Source: Turnera subulata (Eukaryota; Streptophyta; Magnoliopsida; Malpighiales; Passifloraceae). From it: a DNA stretch of 64,000 bases. The notes under the pieces are model-generated. The model was not told the origin of the DNA. It made no database searches and was given only the letters and a program-made list of their open reading frames with translations. Made by a program: the position numbers and the translations under genes. This document shows, in pieces, positions 36,651-49,699 of this stretch. Location of the stretch: the NCBI GenBank assembly GCA_028386065.3, contig JAKUCV010003195.1, forward strand, positions 11,678 through 75,677, written 5' to 3'. Each line of letters begins with the position of its first letter. Position 1 is the stretch's first letter.

Positions 36651-37586
36651 GTTATTTGTTCTGGTTTACCAAAAGAAACACTGCTTCCAGGAGGAGTAAA
36701 AAGGTTAATTAAACGCCCAGGTCTAAAATGTCAAAATAAACACCGCATTCTATCTCCAGATCACATTATTATTTTTTTTTGTCGACAATTAATTTAATTA
36801 GTCCTAATCCTATCGAGCAGATGACATCACTGGCACTCTTGAGGCCATACCATCTACCATTCCAATTTGCAAACACATGGCAAGAGAAAAAATGTATCGT
36901 CTGTAAGGAAAAGGATTCTAATGTAGTAGTTGATTAATTTCCTTCCTAACCCGAAGATAAATCAATTTGGTGACCTAACAGTTGAGTAGATAAAAACTTT
37001 GAAGCTTAGACAACCAATCTATTGAATAGCCTTTCCCTTTCGGAAATTTTCTTTTGGTTCTAATTATGTCATTAAGAGCTTATTTACTTACTTATGTTTA
37101 CCTCCACTTTTACATTTTCTCACATTCGGCCAATCTTGAAGTTTCTCGAGCCCAAAAAAAAGTTCAACTCCCATCCTGTCCGTAATATTATCACACGACC
37201 CTATCGAGTGCAACCCATCAACCAATGGAAAGACGCCACGTATAACAGAGCCAAATAGGTTCTAATCTAATCTATTACACATCCAATAATTCCTACAACC
37301 TACGAATAATTAGTTGCACTTTTATTTTTGAACGAACATCCACACGCGCTCTGCCCGGCGAAGTTGCATTAAATAATGAGAAAAGTAAAGTAGAAATGAC
37401 ACGAGAGAGAGCGAAAGTACTATATATATACGCATATTAGTATTTAGTAATCTATTATTAGCCCAAAGAGCTGTCACGGATACACGGAGAAAGGAAAAAC
37501 GCAACTGGTTGGAAGGAGACGGCATCGGATTCCGGCGAGGAGAGGACATTTTTTCGAAATTAAAGAAGAAGAAGAAAAAAACAGAA

Positions 37587-40342
37587 ATGACGAAGAATAT
37601 GGAGATCAGGAAGGAAGTGATGGTGAAGGAGAAAGAGTTGCGGCTGGTGAAGTACAAGGACTTGCCGGATTACATGAGAGACAATGAATTCATATTGGAT
37701 CATTATCGATGCGAGTGGCCCTTGAAAGACGCTTTCTTGAGCATCTTCTCCTTGCACAACGAGACCCTCAATATTTGGACGTAAGTTTTCATTTTTCATT
37801 TTCACATAATGTTTTGTGTGTGTATTTAGAAATGTTTTCTTCTAGATTTTATGAAGGGAATGTTTAAGGTAAGGTTTCGATTTCTTTTTTTGGATATGTT
37901 TTGAAGGATAGTGATGAAGTTGTGTGTTGTTTTTGTATTGGTGGTGGTGGTGGGTTGGTGCAGGCATTTAGGGGGGTTTCTGATATTTTTGGGATTGACG
38001 GTGATGAGCTGTGTGGAGGAGGGAGAGCTTGGAGGAGGCCTCATCTCCAGTTTCTCTAGGTTTGTTGGTTGAGGGGTTTATTTGTAATTATAATGTTGTT
38101 GGATTTTATGTAAATAATTTGTGTCTTAGAAGAACTGTGCTTTTTGCTGTGCAAATGCAAGTGAGAAGATTTCTGGGCCGTTGATCACGCTGATGATGAT
38201 GATCAAGACCGCCGAATTCAACTCTTCTAGCTCTGGCAATAATCGTACGTTTCCTGTAAGTTGCCTTTCTGCTGTTCTTTTTCTTTGTCTTTTTTTATTG
38301 CTTGCCTAAAACTTGATTAAGACTTTTCTCTGCTTCATTTTTTTGATATTTTTTTCCACTGATTTCTTAAAGGAGGGACTTTTCTTGTACATTAGTTTGA
38401 TAGTAAAACTCTACGCTATATAGTAAATCAATAAGAGCAGGATTTTTCAAATAATTGATTATAGTCTAGGTATACTACAAGTTTGATGGTATGTATAAAT
38501 CAGCCTGTTGAAGGAAAAAAGCGAAGAAAATTTGTTTGAATCGGAGATCGGTCCGGTTAGCCAGTAGCTTTTGAAGAGATAGAAAAGTGGGGGATTACCT
38601 TTTTTCTGATATTGGAAGATCTTTCTGTTGGTGACCCAATCTTTGTTTCTTTTCTTCGGATAAGAAAATTAATTATACTAAATCTTTCTGTTGGTGCAAA
38701 GAAAAGAATCTCCTGACAGGCGGCCAGTTTCATTCAAATAAATGTTTGAACGTTAGTAGTTTCACACTTTCACAGCACAATTGGACAGATGTGTTGCAAT
38801 GATTTTTCTAGGAAAGTAAAGAGATGGGAGGCAGTTCTAGGGAATAGGGACCCGCCCCCATGTGTTCTCCTTTCCGAGGATATTCAGTTCATTCCGGCCT
38901 TTTTATTACAGAGACTTTCTTGTATTCTAATCTAACTAAGGACCTCTTTGTTTGACTTGTTTCTAACTATTACATGTACCTTGGCCATGCCATGTGACAT
39001 CCTCTGGTGGAACTTGCTTGCCCTACCAAGTCTCTCTGCGTCTTTAATTTATTGCCAGCATTATGCTATTATTCAAAATCTGAAAAATATTCTGGCAAAT
39101 GATTTTGTTATTATTTCTCAGAATTTGAATTACATTCCCTAGCTGCGTTGAAATCAGCTGAAAAATATCATTCATTCTTCTTCCGTGTGAGAATTGGCTT
39201 TGGCTAGGGTGTCATAGTCCTCCTACGTACGTGGAACTGGAATGACCATGATCATATAGCTTAGGCGTCCCTATAAGTAGAGGCATGTTCATAATAACAA
39301 CATACAAGTAATCCACGGAATTTTGATGGGATGGACGTTTGAGTGACTCATGACCAAATTTATTGGATGGATCTCTGCGTAATATACCTTCTTTTTTCCT
39401 CCTGCAATAGGATTGACCCCCCTTCTTTTACTTCTCCATCGCTGTTCTTATATTAAAAAGAGCTGCTTGTTGTCTTAATCAGTTTAAAAACTGAATCCAT
39501 CCTGTCTTAATCAGTTTCCCACTAGATATAGTTTGTTCAATGTGGATTTGCTAGTAGTTAAACTACATGATCGGGCATGAAAATGTAGTAGTATATTTTC
39601 AAGGACATTTCACTAAATCACAAGCTGGTGTTCCCTATTCATGCCGGTTCTATGTTTGCAGGATTCACGGTTGAGACATATATCACAGCAACAATCAGTG
39701 TTCCGTGTGCAAAACGAAGATGGTTCTGATGCCATCCCTACATGGCCATGGTTTGTTTTCTTATCCGGAGCCATGGGGTGCTTGGTTTGCAGCTCCCTCT
39801 CCCACCTCCTTGCCTGCCATTCCAAACGCTTCAACTTGTTCTTCTGGCGCCTAGACTATGCCGGCATCTCCCTCATGATAGTTTCTTCATTCTATGCTCC
39901 TATCTACTATGCCTTCTACTGCCACCCAAATGCACGCTTCATCTACCTTTCCTCTATAACCCTGCTTGGTGCCCTGGCCATCATTACCCTCCTAGCTCCT
40001 GCTCTCTCTACAGCTCGTTACCGACCTTTCCGAGCGGGATTATTCCTCATCATGGGCTTCTCTGGAGTGATTCCTGCAGCACATGCAGTTGCCATCCAAT
40101 GGGGCAATCCGCATGTGTATGTTTCGATTGGATATGAGCTTGTTATGGCAGTTTTGTACACTGCAGGAGCTGTGTTCTATGTCACCAGAATCCCGGAACG
40201 GTGGAAGCCTGGAGCATTTGACATTGCAGGCCACAGCCACCAGATATTTCATGTCTTTGTTGTGCTAGCAGCACTTGCTCACAGCGCTGCCACGCTGGTC
40301 ATTCTGGATTTTCGCCGGAGATCACCAGCTTGTGCGTTTTAG
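37587..40342 (+). CDS. HHP2: Heptahelical transmembrane protein (PAQR / adiponectin receptor family), HHP2-like
   Basis: Four exons, 37587-37780, 37964-38059, 38162-38255 and 39662-40342, give 354 residues; intron 3 is 1.4 kb. The N-terminal [20 protein letters not shown] and [12 protein letters not shown] segments are PAQR hallmarks. The last exon carries most of the seven membrane helices. Presumed zinc ligands are in SSLSHLL, LDYAGI and GHSHQIFH. Plant HHPs are membrane proteins linked to sugar and hormone responses; their ligand is unknown. The start at 37587 is the first ATG of the frame: the frame is open further upstream, but only a TTG (37509) could start it. A poly-Lys-like GAA/AAG tract lies just before the ATG. 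HHP2 was preferred over other HHPs because ASHR3 and NUP43 lie nearby, as in Arabidopsis. Confidence 0.9.
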
Positions 40343-41028
40343 GTAATAGGTCGTAGCTAGACATAGAACGAGCTGAATGCATTTTTTCCTCGGATGTGCC
40401 ACTCCTCACTAATTTGTCCATGTATGGATCTCACTGTAATGACACAAAAGACATTTTTTACAAATTTTGATTTAAAAAGTGCTTCATTACTCAATAGTGT
40501 GGCAGTTAGAAACTGGCGTCCAACAAGCAAATTTCTAAGTTTGACGGTCTAGTGCAAAACCATATAATCAACTGCTATCAGAAAGATATTGTGGTGTACA
40601 TCAAGATATATGTTCAAGACTTTATTACTGCAGACATCCCTAAGATCTGACCCTGGACATACAAATCCTCCAAGGTTATTTTGATTTCAATCGACAACCA
40701 ACAAAAGAATATAGAGCAGGATTAGTCATAAAAAAAAAATATTAGAATAACTATACTCGATAGGCTATGCAAAAGATCCTTTCATTGGCCATGGTATATT
40801 GCTTTTAGCATACCAGTCCAACAATCCTCCCTCATGGCAGCGGAACTAATAGGACATTATGTGTTCACATTACCCGGTGTACAGTTAACTATCTCAGGCT
40901 CTGGACCTTCCCTTCCCCCCTCGTTTATAGGGGCCTTTGCCGATGTTTTGCCTAGTGCTTCTGTTACATCCTATTGTAGCCTGTTCTTGCAAGCCACGGT
41001 GTGTCTGACAAAAATTCATAGCCTTTCC
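40343..41028. other. Convergent 3' flanks of HHP2 and the TSS/REC gene
   Basis: About 0.7 kb between two genes that end toward each other; both 3' untranslated regions must lie here. No gene is seen. Confidence 0.55.
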
Positions 41029-44000
41029 TCAGTCTGTAACCTCAACAACCTCCGCTTCGCCATCACTGTAATCTGCCCAACTCTTGTTTGGTTTCTCATC
41101 GGTAATTAAGGTGTTGCAATTTTCTTCTGTGTCAGCAATATCATCAGTTTGAGAGGCCACATCTCTGCACTTTTCTTCAGTTTCTACTGGTGCATTTTCA
41201 TCTTGATCTTCCTGACATTTTTCCTCACTAGGCTGGTTTTCATGTCCTGCTTCTGTTGAACAATTATCAGCATGATTCTCTGCTGCACTGTCAGCAACTA
41301 CAGAGACTGTTTCTACTGAATCACTGGTTGGAGATGCCGGAGACCCATTTGGAATCACTTGGAAACCACTCACCGAGGTTGGATATCCATTCGGTGACAC
41401 TGGAATGCCGGTTGGAGATACAGGGAAGCCATTTGGAGAAACAGGAAAACCATTGGTTGCAGCCAGATAGCCATTTTGAGCCACAGGAAGGCCATTGGGA
41501 ACCCAAGGTTGGCCAGGAACAAATTCGGCTGCATGTGGGTTCATTATTCTAGGAGGGCTGTAGTGTGTTCCGTCAACAGTGTGCTCGCCATTGTGGAAAC
41601 TAGGTTTATTACGTGGAACACGAGCTCCAGATCTGTTATACCCACCAGAAAGCCTTGGACCATAAGGAACCCTGGCTGTTGCTGACTGATGAGGTGATCT
41701 GCGGACAGGATTAACAGCAAGCATTGGAGGAATATTCACTGGTGGGGGAAGAATTCCTCCATGATCTTTGTATCCGGGAACAGCAACCGAACCAAAAACA
41801 GGAACAGTGGATGGATTAAATGGAGGTGCAGCTGCAGAAAGCTTTTTGGTCATCTCCTTTCCAGTTTCTCCTTCATCTTGTTTTTCTCCTTCAGTTGACA
41901 ATGGCTTCTCACTGGATGAATCCTGAATACCATCTGTTGTATTTTCACAAGATTCTGAAGCATCCTGAGCTAGCAAGGGAGCTCCATTTTCAGTTGAAAC
42001 AGAATCAGGTTCCACACCAGAAGAAGTTTCATCCTTGGTGTCCGACTTTCTAGTTTGAGACAGCTCAGTTTTGCCAGAAACAGAATTTGAATCCTTTGGA
42101 GCATCAAGATTCTCAAGTTGCATTCCAGTTTCTGCTTTGCTAAGTTCAACAGCGTCTGGTTTAGTTTCTGACCTTCCAGCTTCTGTTTCTACATGGCCAT
42201 CTTCCACACTTTTTGTCTCTTCCGGTGGCTGAGCCACAGCTGAGTCCTTTATTCCCGTCTCTTTGACATCATTGGCAGGGCTTTTGGTCCCATCAGAAAC
42301 TGGAGGCTGCTTCTCTGCTTTGGATTTCTGAAACTTTTCTTCTGTGTCTTTGAGTGACAGCTCACCGAAGGTGATATCTGTTGCAGCTGTCTGATGGCTA
42401 ACCTGAGAATTCTGTTCCGTTGCATTATTTCCTTTTGGCAACTGTTCTGCCACAGACTTCACAATCGTCCCAGGGGGAGCCAAAGCAACCTCTTTATAGG
42501 AGAAAACTTTTCCAGAGGCTTGGACACTGGTTGCCTTTGCCACTGAAGCTGATTTTGCAATGTGATCAGTCAAAGGAAGACCAGGGGTAGATGGGGCAGA
42601 TTTAGGGTTCGTAGATTTCTCTGCTCCACTAGCCGAGGGACCAGAGTTGTTTACTTTTGGACTGAAGCTAGCACTCTTAACAAACTTTTTAGGAACAGGA
42701 GCTGCATGTCCTGTGGATGCAGAAGATTCGTTTGGAGACGTTCTTGGTGAAGTGAAATTGGCAGGCTTTCCACGGACTCTAGATGACTGTAGATTTATAA
42801 AGTTGGTATTTAGTTTTGCTAGGCTTGGCCTCCTTGAACCAGAAGATTTGCGACTTGTAGGCGAACGGCCTTTTGGAACAGCTTCTTGCCATCCTTCATC
42901 TGAGTCGTCTTCTTGTGTTGCATCATCACTTCTAATCAATATTGTCTGATCTTGGAGAGCTGCGTCAGGTTTTTCATTCCTAGGCTCTGCTAATCGGGAT
43001 TCAGTTTTATTTTCTTTATCACTGGAGTTCTCCACTACAGGATAGGTTGGGGACAAAATATCATCCTTTTGATCTTCTTCGGCAGCTGTTTCCCCATTTT
43101 GGCCTGGTTTTCCTTTAACCTATATGATAATAAGAGACTTCCATTAGATGAGTTCAGCAAAGAGAAATTCTATTCAGTTTCAAGAATTAGGACCTTTGCC
43201 CGAGCTTTCTTTTGGGCTTCCCTTGCTTTCATGTGTGCATTTGGAGTTATATAATCCAAAAGGTCCGAGACACTGTTATAGAAAGAGCGTAAGCATTTGG
43301 TTAGTAACACAAGAATATTATAAGAAATTTTTAAACTTGAATATTTAATCACGATAGGAATCATCAGCAGAAATAGAGAAAACAAACATTAGAAGCTTGT
43401 GTAATCTAGCCACCTTAAATTTCAGCATTTTTGCAAGAATCCCCGATTCCCCAAATGAATGTAAAACATTCCGATAACCATTACCTTAAATGACCTTTAC
43501 TTGAGATTGAGGCATCTGGCTTTGGAGTACCATTGCGTGCAGCTTCTTGCTGCTCCAGAGCCTTAGACTCGAAATACTCGAGCCATGCAGCAGCATCCTG
43601 TGCTCGTTGTCATAACAATTTAAGGATCTATAATGAAAAGCAATATAAGATATTATTGGTGAATTCAAAATTCGATAGTTTTACCTGAGTGCGTAGATCC
43701 TCAGATCCAAGTTTGGCCTGCAGTATCTGCAGTGTAGTTTGCTCATGCTGAACGCTTAAGGAGTAAGCTTCCATCAGAGACAGTGCAATAGCAATGGCAT
43801 GGTAGCTAGCAGCAGTCTGAACATGCCAAAAACGTGTCAGGAAATTTACTATACATAATCAAGGAAAGATGTGAGATCAAGCAATGTGCTCCAAGAAGCA
43901 AAAATATCATGTTTACTATATGAATCTATCAAAATTGAAGTTTCTTTGTATGAATATACTAGCTTTTCAACTATTGATCTATAACTACCTTATTCCTCTA

Positions 44001-45739
44001 AGCACACCTCAAATTTCTAAAATTAGGGAAGACCTATGTTTCAAGTTCATTCAGGACACTGTTGGCATGTTTATCTCAACATGCTAACATGTTGGCATGT
44101 TAATCTCATCTGTAAAAGATCTTTTGATAAGTCGGTTTCTAGCCTCTAAAATAATTGTGTCCAGCTTGTGCTTTCATGCTAACCCAACCTCACCTTGTAA
44201 TGGAGAAACTGGGAGATACAATTCCTATTCTACTTTAAGAAGGTAGGAGAGGACTTACTTGTATGTGATCGGCTCCAAGTAGTCTTTGGTTACATTTGAG
44301 GGCCTCATGGAGATACCTAAGAGCAACATGAACATTTCCCAATCCTTCCTCCATCATCGCAACATTGATATAGGTAGCAGCCGTGTTTGGATGAGATGGC
44401 CCACAGGTTAAATGCAAAAGATACAATGCACGGTTGACATACCTAGGAAAAGGAAGCTATGCTCAAACCCAAATTTGATAAATATTTTTAACAGATAAAT
44501 AATAATTGATGCCATAGATTCAAATAAGTCCCCTGTCATACACTTTTATATGTACAATCAGATCCCAAAGTCTCCAACTGGATTGATATTAAGATATCTC
44601 CTAAAATGCCATAAATAATAGATGATAATCGTTTCTAAGTAGGGTAATATAGCAACGTACTTCAAGGCCAACTCTGTATGTTGGAGACGATAGTAGAAGA
44701 CAGCAAGATCTCCATAACTTTTCATCGTATCAGGATGATCAAGTCCGAGCTCCCTTTCATTGATATCTAAGGCTTTTTGCTGATAAATGGTAGCCTATTG
44801 AAAATAGATGCAGTCGGCACAAGGAAAATAAGTGTAAATCCGTACATTGAAATAAGACCACATATAAGCAGAAGATTAACAAGTTAAACTGATGAAGGTA
44901 ATACTTCAAAGTTAAAGAAAGTCTATTATGTCCCACAGTGTGCTTCCCATTGCTCTCTTAACATCTGTGACAGATGTGGTTTTGCCGTTCTCTTTTCTTT
45001 TGAATGCTAACTTCAGAGGAATTTTTTTTTTTCCCAAAATGCTGCTTGTTTCAAAATTCGTTGTTCACATGACAAAGTTATTAGGGAACTCACTTCTACG
45101 TCCAAATTACAGTCCACAATCTGTACCCAGAGTGAAATGAGGGAAACATGAAAAAGAAATGGGAGAAATGGGGTATCTTGGTTTTAATGCAGACAAGCAA
45201 TCAAGAATTAAAAAAAGCAACCAATGACTTCCCCACGTTTGGACTGGCAACCTGTCTTATATCCAACCTCCATAGGACTCTCATGCTCTTTATGGCTTTG
45301 AAAGTCTATGTTACCCAAGTTAGGTCAATCTAGAGAAGACTACTATTGTCTTCAATAATCTGGATTTCGGCCAATTTCCTCCATTTTCCATTTACATTCT
45401 CTACATCTGCATGTTCATGCGAATAGGTGTTCTGTATTCTTCTTTTATAAAGGAAAATCATAATATAAGGCATTCATTCTCACGGTATTAATAAACATAG
45501 AATGTTTTTGTTTTGGGGGCCATTGTTTGTTACATCCCTAAGATGCCAAAAAGAGAAAAGAATTCAGATTATTTCACAAGGAAGAAAAATGCTTAGTTCA
45601 GACATCTAGCACATATAAATGAAATAAAAGGGAAACTAATAAACTCCAACTATAAACTTCACAAGCTTGAGTTTCTCCAAGGAACGATATACAAGTGGGC
45701 ACATGCTAATCTCTAAGCAGTAAATGGAAAAAGCTGAAG

Positions 45740-45770
<31 letters not shown>

Positions 45771-48700
45771 AAGCACAACAGCCAGAAGACTATATGCTCC
45801 TGCAGTCATTCGATGATAGGGACCACAGACTGATACGAGTTTTGACAGTGCCTTCAAAATCCAAAATAACAGTGCAGTAAGCTTCTGACGATTGATAAGA
45901 TTAAGATTCATGATTGTAGAAGTGATGCCAAATCTTACCTTAGTTCCATAATTAACAGCATCCTCCAATTTTCCTTTATCCAGGGAAGTTTTGGATGATT
46001 CCAATAAGGTACGCCCATCAGCAGATGAACATGCAACATGCTGTAGGAAACGAGCAATCTTGCCTTAGAAACTAGTGCAACACTAAGCAGTTTGAAGAGT
46101 TTCTAAAAGGAATTAGTCGAATGTTACCTTATACAAAGGAACCATGCTTATAATATCCAACTTCTTAAAAGGAGATGCAGAATCCATGTCATAGTCCCTG
46201 GGAAGAAGCTCAAGCCCAACCTGACACAAAAATTGACAGCACTCGTAATCACAGTTGGAGTGTGCTCATAAAAAAAAACGTGAAGCATAACAAAATCATT
46301 TCCAAACCTTGTGCGACAGCCCTCGAAGAATGGCAAACTTTCTTAGATCATGACAGCTTTCTTGCTTCCACTTCCACCCAAATCTCTTCAAAAGGAAGGC
46401 TTCCACCCACTTCCACTTTATTTTCTCATCAATCAATACATCTTCATCCTCATTTTCCACTGAAGGTGCTCCCAACAATATATTTAGACATGACGCAATC
46501 GATGCAGCTAAGTCGGAAACATTATTAACCGCAGCAACAACAGCTTGTAATATGTGTTTGTAGGCTCGAACAATCATTTCATGTACACAGAGGGATTGCA
46601 CATGAGGAAGCTTGTCCGCAAGTTCAACCTAGAACAGTAGATAGGAAAGAAATATGCAAACAAGATAAAATAAGCTTCAGATTCTCAATTCAGTAATATA
46701 GCTAATGCACAATGAAACAGCATTAAGACTGAAAACAGAAAATCAATACACAATAATTACTCCTTAAGATAATCTGTGAAGGCATATAGATTACAGAAAT
46801 ATGGCAGTAAGTAGACTTTGGTGACTATAATTGGGAATATCATACAATTTGCAGGTGGAGAAGTGATTGGAAATAAGCACTTGATAGTTTAACTAGCAAT
46901 GTCCACTCGCTCATATAACCATCTCATATGGCCTAGCACAATTATCCACCCAAAAGCTTCATTCTTTTCTACATTTTGGATATCACATTCCTTTCTGGTT
47001 AAGTGCAGCGATTTGTAACATTTACAAGAATTACAACAGAAACAACCCCCTATTTGCTTGTAGCTCATTGGTACTCTTGCAAAAAAGCAAGAGGACTGAG
47101 GTCTCAGGTTTGAATTCCACCTTCATTGACTAGTATCAAAAAATAAAACCCCTATTAGCAATATTTAGCTGCTACCAGTGACTCATAGGCTTTTCCATCC
47201 ATCAGAAAAAAAGCTACTACTGTTCATATAGACTCCATCAATTGCAGCAATAGAAGGAAACTAATTAGAGCAGGGAAATAGGGCTTTGCCTATATAGAGT
47301 AATGAGTTCTATTGGCGTAAGCTCTAGCATTTCAAGACACATAGTTGTTAAAACTTTCTAACGAGTTCACCTTCCCACTCAATCACATCTCTTGCAACTG
47401 TTTCTTCTGTTGACCCGTCTATCATAAAGTTTTTCATTCTTTTCAACACAAAATACAAAATAAAAAAAAAAAAAATTATAAAAAATGCTAAAATCACAAA
47501 TTCTAGAGTAATAGCTTCTATTCCAGAGCATTAGAAGTCACAAAATTGAAGTAGGATAGTAAGAATATTTCCATCATAGAGACATTACCACACGCCCCAA
47601 AGAACACATCTGCAAACCCCTGGTATGCATGAAATCTGTCAAAGTTCTTCCATCAACTGGCGAAAGTTCAAGGGAACCAAAATCTGCCACCTAATAGTTG
47701 AAGACATATGAGCCTGACATATTAAGAAAAATTTCTTAAACTAAATACTAGTTTTGAGTATTTACCAGTTTAGGAAGAGCAGTATCACCATAGTAATTAT
47801 GTGCCATTTCAATTAGTTCATGAGGTGACTGCAAAATCAACAACCAATAACATATAAGAAAATGACTCAGAATATAAAAGAAAAATCATGCATGCATTCT
47901 CAAACCACAAGCATGTCAAAATGTCACAGTCGACACTAGTTGAGGTCATATTACAAAGAAATGACATAAGTCCACTCGATTGAAAACATATATGGAACAG
48001 AATTAGGCAGATGTATATTCTCCTTGTAAAGCAGCGAGCAGACCTTGAGATGTAGACCAGTTTCTGATTCTTTAAGGCGCAAATATGCTGCCTCAGGGAC
48101 CAACTTTTTCCACAAGATTTCCATTTCTTCATCTTTTTTCTCCAGTTCTTTCTGACTATCCAATTTCTTGTTCAAATCAAGGTTGCTACCCACAGAAACT
48201 TCCTTACCCTCTTCAGCTTTGCCGCTTCTGACATCTGGCTTCTTCTTTATCTCCTTCAGCAAGGCACCTTGCTTCCCGAGGCCTTTTACGGCAGGCTCGG
48301 ACTTGTTTTCTTCTGTTTTCTTTCCCTCAGTTTTTCCTGAAGCCTGATTTTGCAAATGTTGAATCCAGCATGCTCCGAGCTCCCATCTGATAGACTTGGT
48401 CTGTCTATTGGGTTCTTCCTGCAATTTCAGCAGACTTTCCTCTAGTACTTTTCTCACTAGGGACCTAGCAGAACGTAAATTTTCAAACTCTCCACCCTGA
48501 AGTCGCTGGGTTGTACTGGATGGCTGCGGACTAGATGACCTGTGCAGTAGCGTCCTCAAGCTGAAAAGTAATTTCAATAAATCACAATTAACAACTGATG
48601 TTGCTCTTATGAAGCAAGGCACTAGATGCAGCAAATTTGTTTCAATGATTGTCAGTATGATATCAATTTTGTGTCTGTGTTTGCGTGTTTGTGAACTGCA

Positions 48701-49668
48701 ACTCTTTCAATCAAAGCATATACAAAGAAAATGTGTGGTAAAAGGTGTCTACCAAGCACTATATATTGATTACTCCCAGGTCACACAGTACGCATATGAC
48801 TAACCTATTGACGTTCAGGGCATTGGCACCTCCTTCCGGCTGATCCTCAATGTCAATGTCTGTGGGAAGAGGCACTCCCTCACAGTTGACCTCAGCTGAA
48901 ACTTTAACAACAGCAGTGTAGCCACAATGTCGAACAACTACGACACCTAAGGTAGGAGTATCCTTCATGACCAAAGACATGACTTCATCAACTCAAAGAA
49001 CTGACATCAATGAACCGTAAATAATAAGCATACAGAAGCTAGTTTTTTACTCACATGAACAGTTGCACTCTCATCAGCCGTTATGCCTTTGAGTAAATTC
49101 CTCTGAGCAAGCTCTTCCTCTGACATCTCAAGTACTTGGCACCCATCATTCTTATGATCCAACTTGGTACTTGCATCTGCCATATCCCTCGTCACCTTAA
49201 TGACCAAATCACCAACTCTTTCCTCATGCGAAAATGGATCTCCAGAAACACTAGGTACATGCTGATTGTCATCAACTATACGTTTGATTGTTGCAACTGC
49301 CTTGAAGACAGAAACGTCGACAAATAAACTATGAAGCAGAAAAGCTTTGCGGTCCCTAATTTGCCTCTCTTCTGCAGTTTTACAAGGCATTGCCGCTAGA
49401 ATTGCGAACTCTTTTGCCCATGGCCTGCAATCATATTTCCCGTCCCTCCCTTGTCCGCCACCACTCCCTCCCCAATTCTCATCTTCCACTGGAAGTGGAG
49501 GGAAGACAGACGGATTATCTGCAACAACAGGAGGCACCACCCACGTGTTTGCTCGAAAGCCATAAGGGAGGTTGCCAAACTGCATTTAAACCAAGCAATC
49601 AACACCTATATACAATCGTTCCTTCAATTTACACCTTAAAATTAATCATAACACAGCCATTTCTTACT

Positions 49669-49699
<31 letters not shown>

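Larger units (their letters stand above)
34355..37586. other. Divergent intergenic region between the AP2 and HHP2 genes
   Basis: This is the shared upstream region of two genes transcribed apart. It includes a poly-T run at about 35588-35612, a SINE-like copy (36095-36200) and a 70-bp tandem repeat (36461-36650). No coding sequence is recognised. Confidence 0.5.

Noticed and set aside
37509..37586. N-terminal extension of HHP2 from a TTG at 37509
   Set aside because: It is not an ATG start. The extra residues are a Lys-rich run from a GAA/AAG leader tract, and the ATG at 37587 gives the normal family length.
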